Positions 1-7,344 of a DNA stretch of 34,601 nucleotides are shown one piece after another. Origin of the DNA: Bacillota bacterium (GTDB lineage Bacteria > Bacillota > Clostridia > Lachnospirales > Cellulosilyticaceae); the NCBI GenBank assembly GCA_023410675.1, contig JAEYPM010000048.1:1-34601 (forward strand), given 5' to 3'. The notes below the pieces were generated by a model that saw only the letters and a program-made list of their open reading frames with translations, did no database searches and was not told the DNA's origin. How positions within the stretch are numbered: the first letter of the stretch is position 1; every line of letters begins with the position of its first letter. Both the position numbers and the translations under genes were made by a program.

Positions 1-1
1 A

Positions 2-334
2 AAATATATTCAAGCGACAAGAGTGGGGCTAATAAAGCTAGGAATATTTATGATACAATCAGCCTTTTCTCATGAAAAATATATTAATATGGATTCAGAA
101 GATGAAACTTTAGAATGGATTGATCCTGACGAAACTGATCCAATCCATTATATTGAAATCATTGAAAATATAAAGGAATCCATTACATATAAAGAAAATA
201 AAGAGGATAATCGACACCCAAGCTTAAAAGACTATCTTCTATTCATTATGGTTCTTATGATAATAGCTATTATAGTAAGTATTATAACAGCGATCATCAT
301 AGGCGTAATTGCAATTATACGGCAAATCATATAA
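2..334 (+). CDS. Unknown protein with C-terminal membrane segment, possibly cut by window start
   Basis: The reading frame is open from the window edge to a TAA at 332-334, so this may be the 3' end of a longer gene. If the gene is complete here, the best start is the ATG at 50, which has a TAGGA 6 nt upstream; a GTG at 23 has no clear ribosome binding site. The middle is acidic and hydrophilic (runs such as DSEDETLEWIDPDETD). The last ~35 residues are almost purely Ile/Val/Leu/Met/Ala, enough for one or two membrane spans, and the protein ends in RQII. This suggests a cytoplasmic N-terminal part anchored by its C-terminus. I do not recognise a family. The next gene starts 165 bp downstream and is probably separate. 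Confidence 0.5.
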   Translation, partial: KYIQATRVGLIKLGIFMIQSAFSHEKYINMDSEDETLEWIDPDETDPIHYIEIIENIKESITYKENKEDNRHPSLKDYLLFIMVLMIIAIIVSIITAIIIGVIAIIRQII

Positions 335-499
335 TTACTGTAAAATGTTATTCTATACTGGATGGGGCAACTATGTTCTATTTCAATAAATAGTATGTTA
401 TACTTATATAAAATTTACATCTTAAAAATTGCTTTGTACTATGTGAATTCTAAAGAAGAGACAGTAGTATCATGTATAAAGTAAGTTAGGAGATCAAAA

Positions 500-1153
500 A
501 TGACAAAAAACTATAAACTTATATTATTTGATTTTGATTATACTTTAGTAGATTCTTCTCAAGCTGTAGCCAAGTGTATTAATTATGCATTAGGCAATAT
601 GGGGGTAGATGAAGTATCCAGCGAAGCTGCTTGCAAAACAATAGGGCTATCTTTAAGCACTGTTTATAAAGCGTTAACAGGCAACGATGATATAGATAGA
701 AGTCAAGAGTTTGTTAGGCTCTTTGCAAAAAAGGCAGATGAAGTAATGGTAAACCTAACCTGCGTATATGACTCAGTTCCAGACACCATGAAGTTTTTAA
801 AAGAAAAGAGACTAAAGTTAGGTATTGTTTCAAATAAATATAGGTATAGAATAGAAGCTATATTAGAAAAAGAAGGATTAGACAATATTTTTGATATAAT
901 TATTGGATCAGAAGATATGACAAAACATAAGCCGAATCCAGAAGGTATTATCAAGGCAGCAGATTTACTGAATATTCGTCAAGAAGATATTATCTATGTT
1001 GGAGATAGCCTAGTAGATGCCAAGACAGTAAAAGACTTAAAGGTGTCTTTTGTTGCAGTCTTAACTGGAACAACAACAGAAGAGGAATTTAAAGACTACA
1101 AAGCCTTAGGCATCATAAAAGATGTTTCAGAACTTATAAATTTTATAAAATAG
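500..1153 (+). CDS. HAD-family phosphatase (phosphoglycolate phosphatase / PpaX-like)
   Basis: 217 aa, the usual length for HAD subfamily IA phosphatases. All four HAD motifs are visible: the nucleophile and acid in DFDYT (Asp11, Asp13; Tyr replaces the usual Gly), motif II VSNK near 111, the motif III Lys in KHKPNP, and motif IV GDSLVDAK. The region between residues 20 and 90 is the helical cap. Known relatives dephosphorylate small phosphometabolites such as 2-phosphoglycolate or pyrophosphate (Gph, PpaX); the substrate cannot be read from the sequence. AGGAG at 488-492 lies 7 nt before the ATG. It converges with the SDR gene, with only 12 bp between the stop codons and no visible terminator. 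Confidence 0.85.
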   Translation: MTKNYKLILFDFDYTLVDSSQAVAKCINYALGNMGVDEVSSEAACKTIGLSLSTVYKALTGNDDIDRSQEFVRLFAKKADEVMVNLTCVYDSVPDTMKFLKEKRLKLGIVSNKYRYRIEAILEKEGLDNIFDIIIGSEDMTKHKPNPEGIIKAADLLNIRQEDIIYVGDSLVDAKTVKDLKVSFVAVLTGTTTEEEFKDYKALGIIKDVSELINFIK

Positions 1154-1165
1154 AAGATAGGTTAT

Positions 1166-1942
1166 TCATTTTTTCATAAGCTGCATACCTATGTAACAAG
1201 CTACAGTCCTTGGTAAAAAGCGTAAGAGAAAAACAGATATTTTGTTAAAGGTTCCTGCTACTACAACAGGTTTTCCTGATATAAGTGCTTTATAACCAAT
1301 TTGTGCAACTATTTCTGGTTTCATTAAAAAGTGTTTAAAAAGTCTTATATCCTCAATATGTGATCTTTTTGCAAAATTGGTTTTTGTGGCACCAGGGCAA
1401 AGGGTTGTGATTGTAACACCAGTTCCTTTTAATTCTTTTGCAATACCTTCAGATAAATGCAGAACATAAGCCTTAGAAGCACAGTAAGCTGCATTTAGAG
1501 GAACGGGTTGAAAGGAGCCAGTAGAGCCTAGATTAAGAATACGACCGCTTCCTTTATTGATCATTTCAGTCATAAAGAGCCTAGTGAGCTTTGTTAAAGT
1601 CATCAAATTAACATTTAATAGTGCTAAAGTATCATTAATATCTGCATCATGGAAGTTTCCATAGACTTGTATTCCAGCATTATTAACTAAAATATCAATG
1701 GCAATAGACTGCTCTTTAAGATAGTCAAAAATTTCTTCTGCAGCATAGCTCATAGATAGATCTTTTGAAAGAGCAGTAATATTTATTGCAGCGTTTTCTT
1801 GCTTAAGGATACTATGGGCCACTTTAAGCTTAGTTTCGTCCTGTGATACGATAACTAAGTCATAGTTATTTCGTGCAAAGATTTTTGCAAGTTCTAAGCC
1901 AATCCCACTTGATGCTCCAGTAATAAGCACAGTTTTATTCAT
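1166..1942 (-). CDS. SDR-family NAD(P)-dependent oxidoreductase
   Basis: Short-chain dehydrogenase/reductase of the classical type, 258 aa from the chosen start. Seen: the nucleotide-binding TGASSGIG near the N-terminus, the structural NNAG, the catalytic Ser in LGSTGS, the active-site YCASK (YxxxK), and the PG motif (CPGAT). It resembles the DltE/YqjQ-like group that reduces carbonyls with NADPH; the substrate is unknown. I chose the ATG at 1942 because AAGGAAG lies 6 nt upstream. A TTG at 1960 in the same frame would add six residues but has no ribosome binding site. It is transcribed divergently from an AraC regulator, which is the likely controller. The very C-terminal helix (VACYIGMQLMKK) is hydrophobic. 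Confidence 0.87.
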   Translation of the reverse strand: MNKTVLITGASSGIGLELAKIFARNNYDLVIVSQDETKLKVAHSILKQENAAINITALSKDLSMSYAAEEIFDYLKEQSIAIDILVNNAGIQVYGNFHDADINDTLALLNVNLMTLTKLTRLFMTEMINKGSGRILNLGSTGSFQPVPLNAAYCASKAYVLHLSEGIAKELKGTGVTITTLCPGATKTNFAKRSHIEDIRLFKHFLMKPEIVAQIGYKALISGKPVVVAGTFNKISVFLLRFLPRTVACYIGMQLMKK

Positions 1943-2025
1943 AAGAATCTTCCTTTCCAATCATAGACTTATATTAGTTATCTCATATAGTACAGCATAA
2001 ACCAATGAGAAAATATGCAAATTTA

Positions 2026-2054
2026 TTGACATTTTACGCAAAGGGAAATAACAT
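2026..2054 (+). promoter_or_regulatory. Probable sigma-A promoter of the AraC regulator gene
   Basis: A perfect TTGACA (2026-2031), a 17-bp spacer and TAACAT (2049-2054, 4/6 match) lie 33 bp before the start at 2087. It sits in the 144-bp divergent gap shared with the SDR gene. No equally good promoter is seen for the SDR side. Confidence 0.6.
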
Positions 2055-2086
2055 AAGACTAGATCATGAAAAGTAAGGGGGAGGCT

Positions 2087-3100
2087 ATGGCATCACTTAG
2101 GACAATCTCTGTGGCAAAGTTAAAAATCTTTTTGAATCAAATAGAAAGATATGGTGTAACAAAAAAAGATATACTGAAATATGCCAAGATACCAGAAGAT
2201 ACACTTAATTCTCCAGATAATAAACTTTTAGGAGAAGAGGTAAGACGACTTATTGGGGCATTAGTAGAACAAACACAAGATAAAGATATTGGGTTAAAAC
2301 AAGGATCATTGCTTTTAAAAGGTTTTTCAAATATCCTGGGATATATTTTAATGAACTGTGATTCGATAGCCAAGGGCTGGGAAAAGTATGTTCAGTATGA
2401 GAAGCTTGTTGATGAAACAAGTAAGTGCAGTTTTAAAATAGAAAATGGCCTTGCTTATTTATATAACACGACTATTGATGAACATTTAAAGGATATTAGG
2501 CAGTTTGAGGATTTTAAAATAGCTGGTATACTTAGTTATATTAAGCTACTAACAGGCAAAAACCTAAAACCTAAAAAAGTTCTTTTTACTTACTCAAAAC
2601 CAAAAGATACAGAAGAACACCTAAGAATTTTTGACTGCCATTTATTATTTGATCAAAATGATAGTGCTATTATATTTGATGAGGAAGCTTTAGATATAAA
2701 AATACTTGATTCAAACGAAGAATTACTTAGTTTTCTTGAAGAGCATGTGAAGGATTTTTATGTAGAGCTAGAAGAAAAAGATGGTTATACAAAAAAGGTA
2801 CAAGATATTTTATTAGAAGAAATAAAAGCGACACTGCCATCAGTAGCTTTCATAGCAAAGCAGCTATCAATGAGCGTAAGAAGTTTGCAGATGCATCTTA
2901 AAAAAGAGAATACTTCCTACAGAAAAATAACAGAAGAAATAAGAAAACAACTAGCAGAAAAATATATAAAGGATAATGTAGTTTCGATAGATGAGATTAG
3001 CTATGTTTTAGGATTTTCTGAATCAAGTAGTTTTTGCAGAGCCTTTAAGAAATGGACAGGGCTTGCACCTAGTGCATATAGAGAACAGGTAAATAAATAA
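2087..3100 (+). CDS. AraC-family transcriptional regulator (arabinose-binding-domain type)
   Basis: About 337 aa. The N-terminal ~200 residues match the layout of the 'arabinose-binding domain' AraC regulators (OruR/VirF-like). The C-terminal ~95 residues form the two-helix-turn-helix AraC DNA-binding domain: HTH1 around LPSVAFIAKQLSMSVRSLQ, and HTH2 plus family signature around ISYVLGFSESSSFCRAFKKW and ending PSAYRE. Starts: ATG 2087 (MASLRT) has AAGGGG 6 nt upstream, while the in-frame ATG at 2066 has none close enough. It is divergent from the SDR gene, and regulators of this layout commonly control the adjacent oxidoreductase; that link is inferred. The effector is unknown. Confidence 0.88.
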   Translation: MASLRTISVAKLKIFLNQIERYGVTKKDILKYAKIPEDTLNSPDNKLLGEEVRRLIGALVEQTQDKDIGLKQGSLLLKGFSNILGYILMNCDSIAKGWEKYVQYEKLVDETSKCSFKIENGLAYLYNTTIDEHLKDIRQFEDFKIAGILSYIKLLTGKNLKPKKVLFTYSKPKDTEEHLRIFDCHLLFDQNDSAIIFDEEALDIKILDSNEELLSFLEEHVKDFYVELEEKDGYTKKVQDILLEEIKATLPSVAFIAKQLSMSVRSLQMHLKKENTSYRKITEEIRKQLAEKYIKDNVVSIDEISYVLGFSESSSFCRAFKKWTGLAPSAYREQVNK

Positions 3101-3139
3101 AGTCGTCTTACCATCTTACATATGGCAAGGCGACTTTTT
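3101..3139. terminator. Bidirectional Rho-independent terminator
   Basis: A 12-bp stem with two wobble pairs (AGTCGTCTTACC against GGCAAGGCGACT) is followed by five T. It sits between the AraC stop and the DUF2828 stop, which lies in the T run, so it can serve both converging units. Confidence 0.75.
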
Positions 3140-4616
3140 AAATAGCAATAGAGTCATAGATGGGATCACTAAGCGTATTTAACATGGCTTCATAAGGCGT
3201 TTTTCCTACATTGGCAAGCACAGTTTTAAATACTGAAGGGGACTGACCACTTGCCATTTGAACACCTTGGTAGTTAGAAGTGACTTGAAAACAGTCATGG
3301 CGTGAATTTACATTCCAAAATACTACATTAGGAATTTGATAACCTTCCTTAGCAAAGCTTTTTCTCATGCTTTCATAGAAGGTCCAGTCACCACGGCTTG
3401 TTGTTGCAAAGTTAAACTCCATATCTGTGATAACAACTAAAGATTTTGGAAGATCACAAGCAGAAAGTTTATGTTTTTTAGCTGTATTTAATATAAGCAT
3501 AAAGGCAGCTTCAAGATTGGTATCTGCTACAATAGCAGGTATGCACTTTATCTTATCATATAGGGTACTTCCTTTTAAGGTCACAAGAGAAGGTTTGCTT
3601 GAGAAAGTCATGAAGGTATCTTTAAAAGCACCCTTATTTCTTTCAGCAAAATAAATCGCAAGGCCTAAAGAAGTACATAAAGGTCTACCATACATAGAAC
3701 CAGAGGTGTCTGCCATAACGAGTACATTATGCTCACCCTCAATATAGTTAGGTAAGTTTTTCCACTGCTGCTCAAGAATCTTGTCATGGTTTGCAAAAGA
3801 AAAGTATTTAGTATGATAGTTTATACCAAGCCTTTCTATGATATCGTAAGGATACAAGGTACTTGAATGAATGGTTGCCTCGCCTTTTTCAAGAGCTTCA
3901 ATATAGGTGGTAAACCCTTCTTTATCATGGGTGTTAAAGGCATTTCTGTAAATGCACATAGCACGGGAAGGTACATGACTATACTCGATTTGCGTCCATT
4001 CATTAGAAGACATTTTTACTTCTGTTACATCAATATATTTTCTAAGCATTGAAAGTGTCTTTCGATAAGCCTTTTCAGAAAGACCAAATGCCTTTGCAGT
4101 AGACTTACCAAGCCAATTGGTTTCTCTTGAACTAGTATTTACAGATTTAAGCCATTTAGCAAGTAAGCTAACAGGTAGATTGTTATATAAGTTTTTTAAG
4201 TCTTCATCCAACTGATTCTTTAAGAAAGCCCACATCTCAGCTTCAATTGAGGTTCCAATAAGCTCATAAAAGTCATCATAACGTCCAAATAGTGCTATAT
4301 TATCAAAGTTTTTGATAATAACTGAAGGAGCAATCTGAGATAAATACTTTATAATAGTCCTAAAAGTGCGTCTTTCGCCAAGACCGCCTCTGACATTACG
4401 TGCATAAAAAGCCATTTTGGTTGCAAGAAGAGCATCCTCTGCATAAGCACTGCTAAAAAGGCGTTCTATTTCATCAATACCACGCATTCTTAAACTTCCA
4501 ATACAGCCAAATAAATCAACTAAAGCACTAGTTGTTGACTTAAGTGCTATAGCACCGTTTTCAGTTGTTGTAAAGTTATTTTCCTTTATTAATAATGATA
4601 AAAAAGCATTTTTCAT
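3138..4616 (-). CDS. DUF2828 protein, Ro60-like (TROVE/vWA) RNA-binding candidate
   Basis: 492 aa. The N-terminal ~290 residues are helical and carry the DUF2828 hallmarks: YARNVRGGLGERRTF near 71-85, a repeat-like region with GRYDDFYEL near 111-119, LLAKWLKSVNTSSRET near 151-166, VPSRAM at 215-220 and STLYPYDI near 252. The C-terminal ~195 residues are a von Willebrand A domain with an intact MIDAS, DTSGS (Asp303, Ser305, Ser307), plus a later VITDMEF. Ro60/Rsr proteins have the same order: a helical-repeat ring (TROVE) that binds RNA ends and Y RNAs, then vWA. The neighbours (RtcB, WYL regulators, a structured RNA just upstream) support an RNA quality-control role. AGAGGA lies ~10 nt before the ATG. 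The Ro60 link is inferred from architecture and context; I have not run a search. Confidence 0.85.
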   Translation of the reverse strand: MKNAFLSLLIKENNFTTTENGAIALKSTTSALVDLFGCIGSLRMRGIDEIERLFSSAYAEDALLATKMAFYARNVRGGLGERRTFRTIIKYLSQIAPSVIIKNFDNIALFGRYDDFYELIGTSIEAEMWAFLKNQLDEDLKNLYNNLPVSLLAKWLKSVNTSSRETNWLGKSTAKAFGLSEKAYRKTLSMLRKYIDVTEVKMSSNEWTQIEYSHVPSRAMCIYRNAFNTHDKEGFTTYIEALEKGEATIHSSTLYPYDIIERLGINYHTKYFSFANHDKILEQQWKNLPNYIEGEHNVLVMADTSGSMYGRPLCTSLGLAIYFAERNKGAFKDTFMTFSSKPSLVTLKGSTLYDKIKCIPAIVADTNLEAAFMLILNTAKKHKLSACDLPKSLVVITDMEFNFATTSRGDWTFYESMRKSFAKEGYQIPNVVFWNVNSRHDCFQVTSNYQGVQMASGQSPSVFKTVLANVGKTPYEAMLNTLSDPIYDSIAI

Positions 4617-4698
4617 GTTTTGATTTCCTCTCTTTCATAAAGTCCTACTATTAAACAAGACACTATTTTTATACCCGCGCGTTTTTCTATTTCCGCCA

Positions 4699-4867
4699 CT
4701 ATAAGTGTTTTGGCACATTATAGGCTGGATTTGAACCAGCAAGTCCTGTTTGGACACGGGTCCCTGATAAAAGCTGCTGTTAGTGTCTTTATAGAAAACT
4801 ATTTGAAACGGTTACAGGCTGCATTTTCTCACTTAGCAGGTGGGTTGGTATTTGCTGTTAGCAGCCT
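4699..4867 (-). ncRNA. Candidate Y-RNA-like non-coding RNA with tRNA-type T-arm
   Basis: This 285-bp gap between WYL2 and the DUF2828 gene is non-coding on both strands but structured on the minus strand. A consensus TATAAT (4874-4879) places the 5' end near 4867. Stem 1: AGGCTGC (4867-4861) pairs with GCAGCCT (4822-4816). T-arm: GCTGG-TTCAAAT-CCAGC (4740-4724), a perfect 5-bp stem and 7-nt loop fitting the tRNA B-box. Before it, GTCC (4755-4752) and GGAC (4746-4743) close a small hairpin. After it, CTATAA-T-GTG pairs with CAC-TTATAG (4723-4699), leaving one bulged U. No acceptor stem or D-arm can be formed, so it is not a tRNA gene. Bacterial Y RNAs (YrlA) carry a tRNA-like module and lie next to the Ro gene. 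The 3' end is unknown; it could also be a structured 5' leader of the DUF2828 mRNA. Confidence 0.6.
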
Positions 4868-4873
4868 TATGAC

Positions 4874-4879
4874 ATTATA
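4874..4879 (-). promoter_or_regulatory. -10 box of the candidate ncRNA
   Basis: On the minus strand this reads TATAAT, a perfect -10 box, 7 nt before the start of the first stem of the ncRNA. No good -35 box is seen at 16-18 bp, so activation by a factor is possible. It lies just past the WYL2 stop. Confidence 0.45.
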
Positions 4880-4901
4880 TTAATCGGGTGAAAAGGAAAA
4901 T

Positions 4902-5888
4902 TCATGAAAAAAAGTTTGCGAACAGATCATACTGCTTATCAATCTCTTTTTTTATAAGACTTTTTATGTTAGATGGTGACAAAACTCTGATAATAGGACC
5001 AAAAGAAATCAGTGTTCGAATAATTTCCGTCTCGTCAAATGGATAATAAAAAAGCTGAACAAGGCAAGTATTATTATCATCATTAAATTCTGTAATACGC
5101 TCATAGTTAGAAAAAAACATAAAAACTCTGTCAAAGCCACTACGTTCGTTACTGAGTTCAAAGACGATAGGTTCGTTAGCTTTGGAAGCCTTCACAAAAG
5201 AAGTGATTGCCTCATAAGAAGGAGCAGGTGCAAATTCTTCAAGCTGAATTATGCATGATAGATCAATACTTTCTAACTGCTTCATTTTATTGTTGTTTAT
5301 GGATAGAGCAAGAAGCCTAAAACGATCAAAGTTAAGCTGATACTCAATTTTAAAAAGAGCAAAAGTATTGCAGACAATTTCATCATCTCTATTTTTATAA
5401 GTAATGCAGAGGAGTTTTTGATGACGCATAGCACGACAAATTTTTTTGAATTTAGAGATGTAAGCTTCATCAGTAAAATCACAATTACTTGTTCCTTGAA
5501 CACTTCCAAATATATAGGGATCAAAAAGAGGCTCGACTTCTTTAAACGTTGATTTTAGAAAATAAAGTTCATCATCTTCAAAAAATAGATTCATTTTGGG
5601 GTCATTCAGTAGTGACTTAAGCCATGAGATTTCAAGATGGGTAAAATAAGGTTTAGGGATGTTTTTTAGAGCGGAGTAGTACCTATCTTCTTTTTTATAT
5701 AATAGGTGGTAACTATCCTTGTTTTGGGCAGTAAGGGGTGGGACTAAAGAAGTAGGGGATTCGAGAAAGCCATCTTCAGCTACAATAGTCCTTATGGTAT
5801 TTAGTGTTACGCCATCTTGATGAGCAGTAGTTAAGATACGCTGAATTAATGTATAGTACTTTCCATATAGTTCACTAAATAGCTCCAT
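4902..5888 (-). CDS. WYL-domain protein (second of a pair, RNA-repair locus)
   Basis: About 328 aa. The middle (residues ~150-225) fits a WYL-type SH3-barrel domain, with the pattern RHQKLLCITYKNRDDE followed by FDRFRLLALSINNNK. The C-terminal ~85 residues resemble the WCX extension. The N-terminal part is less clear and lacks an obvious helix-turn-helix. The start is the ATG at 5888, since AGGAGG lies exactly 6 nt upstream; two in-frame ATGs further up overlap or precede that site. It overlaps the end of the first WYL gene by 14 nt, so the two are translationally coupled and probably work as a pair. WYL proteins are usually ligand-sensing transcription regulators, some binding nucleic acid fragments. 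Here the likely targets are this unit and divergent rtcB. Confidence 0.78.
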   Translation of the reverse strand: MELFSELYGKYYTLIQRILTTAHQDGVTLNTIRTIVAEDGFLESPTSLVPPLTAQNKDSYHLLYKKEDRYYSALKNIPKPYFTHLEISWLKSLLNDPKMNLFFEDDELYFLKSTFKEVEPLFDPYIFGSVQGTSNCDFTDEAYISKFKKICRAMRHQKLLCITYKNRDDEIVCNTFALFKIEYQLNFDRFRLLALSINNNKMKQLESIDLSCIIQLEEFAPAPSYEAITSFVKASKANEPIVFELSNERSGFDRVFMFFSNYERITEFNDDNNTCLVQLFYYPFDETEIIRTLISFGPIIRVLSPSNIKSLIKKEIDKQYDLFANFFS

Positions 5889-7137
5889 AATCATCCTCCT
5901 CATAGTAAGATTTCATCAGTTTAATATCCTGGATCATACGACTGAGTACTTCCTGATTCGTACATTTGATATCAAGTATTCGCCCTGTAAAACTTCTAAT
6001 CCAAGGGACCATTTCATTTGCATCTAAAACATTGATGGTAAATAAATAGGTGTTTCTTGAAAGCTTGTTCAACATTCCCTCTTTATTTTCCTTTTTAATT
6101 TGTTCTATAAGATATTTTTCCTTTTGTTCATCAATATGTAGTGTAAGCTCCCACTTTTCTAAAGCATTAACCTCTAAGTAATTAAATGAAACACCCCAAC
6201 TATTTTCTAAAAGCACATTTGCAATAGAAAGTTTCATAGAAAAGCTAGGATCGTCAGCTTCTAAGATATTGACTTTATAAATATTATCAAGTCTATAAAA
6301 TTTATATTTATTAGAATAATAGTGATAGACTATAACATAACGCCTACCTTGCCTAATATTATCTATAATCTTAATTGGAAGGACATAGTTTTCATTTAGT
6401 GAAGGATGAACAACGATGACTTTTTTGCGATTTTTTATGGCATAACATAGATAAAGCAGGATCTCATCATCTAACGTATGGGTAAAATGAAGATCACGAA
6501 AAGCAAAGAGGCTTGGACTATGATTTATTTTTTGCAGTATAAAGTTGCCAAGTACCCCAAGTGGAAAGATGTTTTGAAAAAATGATAGAGCCTCAGTAAG
6601 ATAGTCCATAGTAGTAGAGGAAAGCTTACTCAGTATATGAGGTGCTAAAAAATAATAGCCAGTTTTTCCTTCTTTTTCATAGCCTAAAATGCCAAGAGTG
6701 ACATATTCATCAAGTTTAATACGTATGGTACGTACATCTAAATTTTTATCTGTGTTAAAATAAATAAGGTAATCAGAAAAAATCAAATTTGAGATATCAG
6801 ATAAGGAGCATTTAGCCTGAATACTAAGGATATCTAATATAATAAAATGGAGCATGACATCATTTTTAGTAAAGCTTTTTGTTTTAAAGACCTCAAATAA
6901 AGGGTTGGCTTCTACATACATACTATCAAAGTGAATATTAACACGCTTGCCTTTACTAGAAGTTTGCTCATCTACATAATAAGATAAATAGCTTTGAATT
7001 CTGCGGCGCTCGTTATCATACGTCCTAGAGCTTTTATGAGTAAAATCTTCTCTTTGTTTATAACCATAAACGGCGAAGTTTCTGATATAGTCTCTTATTT
7101 TATCAAAGCTTTTAATAAGCTCATTAAATACTTTCAT
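5875..7137 (-). CDS. WYL-domain transcriptional regulator (first of a pair)
   Basis: About 420 aa. The N-terminal ~190 residues include winged-helix-like segments (around 115-165, e.g. SLSDISNLIFSDY and VRTIRIKLDEYVTLGIL). The WYL domain follows (~225-310), with the signature GRRYVIVYHYY...KFYRLDNIYKV. A WCX C-terminal extension (~330-415) starts at WELTLHI. The start is the ATG at 7137 because AGGAGG sits 6-7 nt upstream; a longer frame to 7200 has no ribosome binding site. The 207-bp gap to divergent rtcB contains a 16-bp palindrome that could be its operator. By analogy with RtcR it may sense damaged RNA and switch on rtcB and the Ro-like unit; this is inference. Confidence 0.8.
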   Translation of the reverse strand: MKVFNELIKSFDKIRDYIRNFAVYGYKQREDFTHKSSRTYDNERRRIQSYLSYYVDEQTSSKGKRVNIHFDSMYVEANPLFEVFKTKSFTKNDVMLHFIILDILSIQAKCSLSDISNLIFSDYLIYFNTDKNLDVRTIRIKLDEYVTLGILGYEKEGKTGYYFLAPHILSKLSSTTMDYLTEALSFFQNIFPLGVLGNFILQKINHSPSLFAFRDLHFTHTLDDEILLYLCYAIKNRKKVIVVHPSLNENYVLPIKIIDNIRQGRRYVIVYHYYSNKYKFYRLDNIYKVNILEADDPSFSMKLSIANVLLENSWGVSFNYLEVNALEKWELTLHIDEQKEKYLIEQIKKENKEGMLNKLSRNTYLFTINVLDANEMVPWIRSFTGRILDIKCTNQEVLSRMIQDIKLMKSYYEEDDYGAI

Positions 7138-7198
7138 AAAATCCCTCCTGAAACTATGATAACATATTTCTATGGGGAACAATCGAAAACTTTTTTTC

Positions 7199-7222
7199 AA
7201 GATTATTTAATCTTCATAATCT
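7199..7222. promoter_or_regulatory. Palindromic operator candidate between WYL1 and rtcB
   Basis: AAGATTA-TT-TAATCTT (7199-7214) is a perfect 16-bp palindrome, and a further half-site ATAATCT (7216-7222) repeats one arm. It lies centrally in the divergent gap (7138-7344), upstream of both starts, a natural site for a regulator controlling both directions. AT-rich DNA makes short palindromes more frequent, so this is moderate evidence. Confidence 0.45.
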
Positions 7223-7294
7223 AAAATAAAATTAAAGTTGCTTCATCAAAATGAAACTCTTAATAGATCATCAATGAAATAATTATTAAGTAAA

Positions 7295-7330
7295 GAAATG
7301 AAAGAAGAAATGAAAGAAGAAATGAATAGA
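7295..7330. repeat. 12-bp tandem repeat in the rtcB leader
   Basis: GAAATGAAAGAA occurs twice perfectly (7295-7306, 7307-7318) and a third partial copy follows, ending just before the rtcB ribosome binding site GAGGG. It is purine-rich and probably unstructured. Copy number may vary between strains. Confidence 0.6.
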
Positions 7331-7344
7331 AAAGAGGGAACAGA

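Noticed and set aside
335..499. Riboswitch or promoter before the first HAD gene
   Set aside because: AT-rich gap with several TATA-like strings but no paired -35/-10 at proper spacing and no stable fold.
703..954. Minus-strand frame inside the HAD gene
   Set aside because: Lies wholly in the antisense of a clear HAD phosphatase; no ribosome binding site or recognisable motif.
4680..4870. Minus-strand tRNA gene suggested by GGTTCAAATCC
   Set aside because: Only the T-arm fits. No 7-bp acceptor stem, D-arm or 7-nt anticodon loop can be placed, and the A-box is absent.
7138..7344. Sigma-54 promoter for rtcB as in proteobacteria
   Set aside because: No TGGCAC-N5-TTGC-like element in the gap and no RtcR-like gene in the window.
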